A DNA stretch of 64,000 nt from Paenibacillus sp. FSL K6-0276 (GTDB lineage: Bacteria; Bacillota; Bacilli; Paenibacillales; Paenibacillaceae), in assembly GCF_037977235.1 (NCBI RefSeq), contig NZ_CP150276.1:496001-560000 (forward strand), written 5' to 3'. The first letter of the stretch is position 1; every line of letters starts with the position of its first letter. A program made the position numbers and the translations under genes. Positions 61,271-64,000 of the stretch are shown here, one piece after another. Below the pieces are notes generated by a model, which saw nothing but the letters and a program-made list of their open reading frames with translations, made no database searches and was not told the origin of the DNA.

Positions 61271-62317
61271 ATGATGAAAACGTGGCAGGCTGTAAAGCGA
61301 CTCCTTCCCATGACCGCTATGTTTGGACTCTTTCTTGCCGGGTGCGGCCGTGAGGACTTATCGGCGCTCAGACCACAGGGACCTGCAGCGGAAATGTCTT
61401 ACGGATTAATGGAGCTGTCGATCAGTATTATGATCGTCGTGTTGCTGATTGTCTTTGCGATTGCAGCTTATGTACTGATCCGTTTCCGCAGGAAGCCGGG
61501 CCAGAATGAAATCCCTGAGCAGGTTGAGGGTAGCATCAAGCTTGAGATTCTCTGGACGGTCATTCCGCTTATCCTCGTAGTGGTACTGGCAGTTCCAACG
61601 GTGAAAGCAGTGTTCGCCGCAGGAGATGATCATGCCAATGACAAGGATGCGATCAAGGTTAAAGTAACCGGCCACCAATATTGGTGGGAGTTTGAGTATA
61701 CCGATTACAAGGTGACTACAGCACAGGATCTGATTATTCCAGTAGGCAAAGATATTGCTTTTGAACTGGAGACTAAAGACGTGCTGCACTCCTTCTGGGT
61801 TCCTTCCCTATCCGGTAAAATCGACACCAACCCAGCCGGAACGATTAACCGCTTCAGCTTTAGTGCACCTAATGAAGGCGTTTACCGCGGAAAATGTGCG
61901 GAGCTATGCGGGCCGTCTCATGGATTCATGGAATTTAAGGTGAAATCGGTTAGTGAACAGGATTTTCAGAAGTGGATTGATTCGATGAAAGCACCCGTAG
62001 CTGTACTACCAGAGGATCCTGCTTTAGCTGAGAAGTTCAAAGCGGCGTGTCTAACTTGCCACGCTGTAGGCGATCAAGGGATTAATAATGCGCCGAACTT
62101 GACCGGAATTGGTTCTCGGGAGTCGATTGCAGGGATTCTGCTCAACGACGACACGAGGGAAGATGGTGCGCCGCTTGAAGAGAATCTCAAAACATGGCTG
62201 CACGATCCTCAATCTGTAAAGCCGGGCAATCTGATGCCTAACCCCAAAGATCTAGGCCTAAGTGATGCGGAGATTGATGGCATTGCTGAGTATTTGGCCA
62301 ACTATAAGCTGGACTAA
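61271..62317 (+). CDS. ctaC: Cytochrome c oxidase subunit II with fused cytochrome c (caa3 type)
   Basis: This 348-residue lipoprotein (lipobox LAGC, Cys25) has two membrane helices (about 50-75 and 95-118) and a cupredoxin domain with the CuA site CAELCGPSHGFM near residue 210. A C-terminal cytochrome c domain has heme motif CLTCH near residue 259 and axial Met in NLMPNP. It accepts electrons from cytochrome c and passes them to subunit I. The start at 61271 is behind GGGGTAG; an earlier in-frame ATG at 61220 is unlikely. The ctaD gene follows by 49 bp. Confidence 0.95.
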   Translation: MMKTWQAVKRLLPMTAMFGLFLAGCGREDLSALRPQGPAAEMSYGLMELSISIMIVVLLIVFAIAAYVLIRFRRKPGQNEIPEQVEGSIKLEILWTVIPLILVVVLAVPTVKAVFAAGDDHANDKDAIKVKVTGHQYWWEFEYTDYKVTTAQDLIIPVGKDIAFELETKDVLHSFWVPSLSGKIDTNPAGTINRFSFSAPNEGVYRGKCAELCGPSHGFMEFKVKSVSEQDFQKWIDSMKAPVAVLPEDPALAEKFKAACLTCHAVGDQGINNAPNLTGIGSRESIAGILLNDDTREDGAPLEENLKTWLHDPQSVKPGNLMPNPKDLGLSDAEIDGIAEYLANYKLD

Positions 62318-62366
62318 TGCCTTAGCCTAAAGGCGGGCGGAACTTTTGAAAAAGGGGGTACGAACT

Positions 62367-64000
62367 TTGGCTCAAGCAGCGCATACCTTGAACTCATCCA
62401 AGCCTCTGGGGCATGGCCACAGTGTGAAGCGCCATACAGGACTTATGGATTGGCTTACAACCGTCGATCATAAAAAGATCGCGATTTTGTACCTATGGGC
62501 CGGAGGATTATTTTTTGGCATCGGCGGATTTGAAGCACTTCTGATTCGCTGGCAACTCATCAAGCCAATGAATGACTTTTTGGATGCCCAAACGTTTAAT
62601 GAACTCATTACCATGCATGGTACGACGATGATCTTCCTCGGCGTCATGCCAGTCATCTTCGCCTTAATGAATGCCGTCATACCGCTACAGATCGGTGCGC
62701 GTGACGTAGCCTTTCCTTTTCTAAATGCACTTGGCTTCTGGACCTTCCTGTTCGGCGGAATTCTACTGAATCTCAGCTGGGTTATGGGTGGCGCTCCTGA
62801 TGCCGGATGGACCGCCTACACCCCACTATCTACGAGTACATACAGCACTACACACGGTGTAGACTTTTATACTATCGGTCTTCAAATCGCCGGATTAGGT
62901 ACCCTCATCGGGGGGATCAACTTTCTAGCCACGATCATTACGATGCGCGCGCCGGGAATGACCTACATGCGGATGCCGATGTTTGCTTGGACTACATTTA
63001 TAACCTCCGCTATTATATTGTTTGCTTTTCCAGCAGTTACAGTAGGTCTGGTACTACTGACGTTCGACCGAATTCTTGGGGCCAACTTTTTCGAGGTTGG
63101 AGCCGGGGGAAGTCCAGTGCTCTGGCAGCATATCTTCTGGATATTTGGTCACCCGGAAGTTTACATTCTTATTCTGCCTGCCTTCGGAATTATATCGGAG
63201 GTCATCCCGACTTTTTCGCGGAAGCGACTGTTCGGGTATAGTTCGATGGTGTTCGCTACCATTCTAATTGCCTTCCTGGGCTTCATGGTTTGGGCTCACC
63301 ATATGTTCACTACCGGACTTGGACCTGTGGCTAACGCATTGTTCTCTGTATCAACGATGTTGATTGCGGTTCCGACAGGGATTAAGATTTTTAACTGGTT
63401 GTTCACGATGTGGGGCGGGCAAGTGCGTTTTACGACACCGAACTTGTTCGCTGCAGGATTCATTCCTACCTTCACGATGGGTGGCGTAACTGGTGTCATG
63501 CTGGCTTCTGCGCCTGCTGACTTTCAGTTCCATGATACGTATTTTGTCGTAGCGCATTTCCACTATGTTATTGTGGGCGGCTTGGTGCTTGGCTTGTTTG
63601 CAGGTCTGCATTACTGGTGGCCGAAGATGTTCGGACGGATGCTAAGTGAGAAGCTGGGCAAATGGACCTTCTGGACGTTTATCATCGGATTCCATCTAAC
63701 CTTCTTTGTACAGCATTTCCTTGGACTTATGGGGATGCAGCGCCGGGTATTCACTTATTTGCCGAATCAGCAATTCGATTTGCTTAATTTAGTCAGTACA
63801 ATCGGAGCTGGACTGATGGGTGTCGGTATGATTATCTTCTTGGTTAACATCTTCCTGACTTCAAGAAAGCCAGCGGATGCAGGTAATGATCCGTGGGAGG
63901 ATGGACGTACATTGGAATGGACGATTCCTTCACCACCGCCAGAATATAACTTCAAGCAAACACCACTTATCCGTGGTATTGATGCGTTCTGGAAAGAAAA
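62367..64000 (+). CDS. ctaD: Cytochrome c oxidase subunit I, 3' end outside the window
   Basis: The frame from TTG 62367 (GGGGG site eight bases upstream) stays open to the window end, giving 544 residues. It is the heme-copper oxidase core subunit. The low-spin heme ligand is in ITMHGTTMIF, the CuB His-Tyr in HPEVYILILP, the CuB pair in WAHHMFTTG and the heme ligands in VAHFHYVIVGG. About twelve helices are visible. It forms the proton-pumping oxidase with CtaC; subunits III and IV should follow beyond the window. Confidence 0.95.
   Translation, partial: MAQAAHTLNSSKPLGHGHSVKRHTGLMDWLTTVDHKKIAILYLWAGGLFFGIGGFEALLIRWQLIKPMNDFLDAQTFNELITMHGTTMIFLGVMPVIFALMNAVIPLQIGARDVAFPFLNALGFWTFLFGGILLNLSWVMGGAPDAGWTAYTPLSTSTYSTTHGVDFYTIGLQIAGLGTLIGGINFLATIITMRAPGMTYMRMPMFAWTTFITSAIILFAFPAVTVGLVLLTFDRILGANFFEVGAGGSPVLWQHIFWIFGHPEVYILILPAFGIISEVIPTFSRKRLFGYSSMVFATILIAFLGFMVWAHHMFTTGLGPVANALFSVSTMLIAVPTGIKIFNWLFTMWGGQVRFTTPNLFAAGFIPTFTMGGVTGVMLASAPADFQFHDTYFVVAHFHYVIVGGLVLGLFAGLHYWWPKMFGRMLSEKLGKWTFWTFIIGFHLTFFVQHFLGLMGMQRRVFTYLPNQQFDLLNLVSTIGAGLMGVGMIIFLVNIFLTSRKPADAGNDPWEDGRTLEWTIPSPPPEYNFKQTPLIRGIDAFWKE

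Overview
The window looks like a chromosomal segment of a Paenibacillus-type Firmicute. Supporting signs are the mid-to-low GC, strong GGAGG ribosome binding sites, T-box and B12 riboswitch leaders, a YesM/YesN two-component pair beside an LplABC-type sugar importer, a caa3 oxidase operon, and several intergenic repeat families. Almost everything is ordinary bacterial coding sequence. There are no phage genes, transposase genes or CRISPR arrays.

Layout. (1) 0-12.4 kb is a beta-glucoside/beta-glucan locus: a GH30 hydrolase, a large GH94/GH149/GH161-like phosphorylase, two permeases and a lipoprotein of an ABC importer, then the sensor kinase and AraC-type regulator. (2) 12.6-16.5 kb holds an AAC(3)-family enzyme, a histidine phosphatase, an atypical seryl-tRNA synthetase behind a T-box, and an FMN reductase. 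(3) 16.7-23.5 kb is a ribonucleotide reductase locus with class III nrdDG followed by class I nrdE and nrdF on the minus strand. It sits behind a cobalamin riboswitch and a promoter with two NrdR boxes, and an array of 11-bp direct repeats lies upstream. (4) 23.7-30.6 kb is a patchy accessory zone. It has two tRNA-Thr(CGT) units, a MerR/GNAT pair with a MerR-type 19-bp-spacer promoter, small membrane proteins, an ApbE relic, an ASCH protein, an LPXTG relic and an alpha/beta hydrolase.

(5) 31.2-44.4 kb is the most interesting region: a flavin-based extracellular electron transfer (EET) locus. On the plus strand are eetA-like, eetB-like, ecfA1, ecfA2 and ecfT genes, a U32 peptidase-like protein, an aminotransferase and a UbiA prenyltransferase. 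Converging on the minus strand are pplA-like, a type II NADH dehydrogenase with a membrane tail, a HepS-like protein and a HepT-like polyprenyl synthase. Together these would pass electrons from NADH to a dedicated demethylmenaquinone-like quinone and then to an FMN-carrying lipoprotein outside the membrane. Two CRP/FNR-type dyads in front of pplA suggest oxygen control.

(6) 44.7-60.9 kb is housekeeping and stress genes: CsbD, a decayed histidine kinase, an MFS transporter, RidA, a TspO-like protein, a SNF2 helicase, a small alarmone synthetase, a TrmB-type regulator, xpt, a lipid kinase and a serine hydrolase. (7) 61.2 kb to the end is ctaC-ctaD of a caa3 cytochrome oxidase; ctaD runs off the window.

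Three intergenic repeat families recur: A (about 98 bp, four copies, two stem-loops), B (MITE-like, two copies) and C (blocks of 23-bp palindromes, two arrays).
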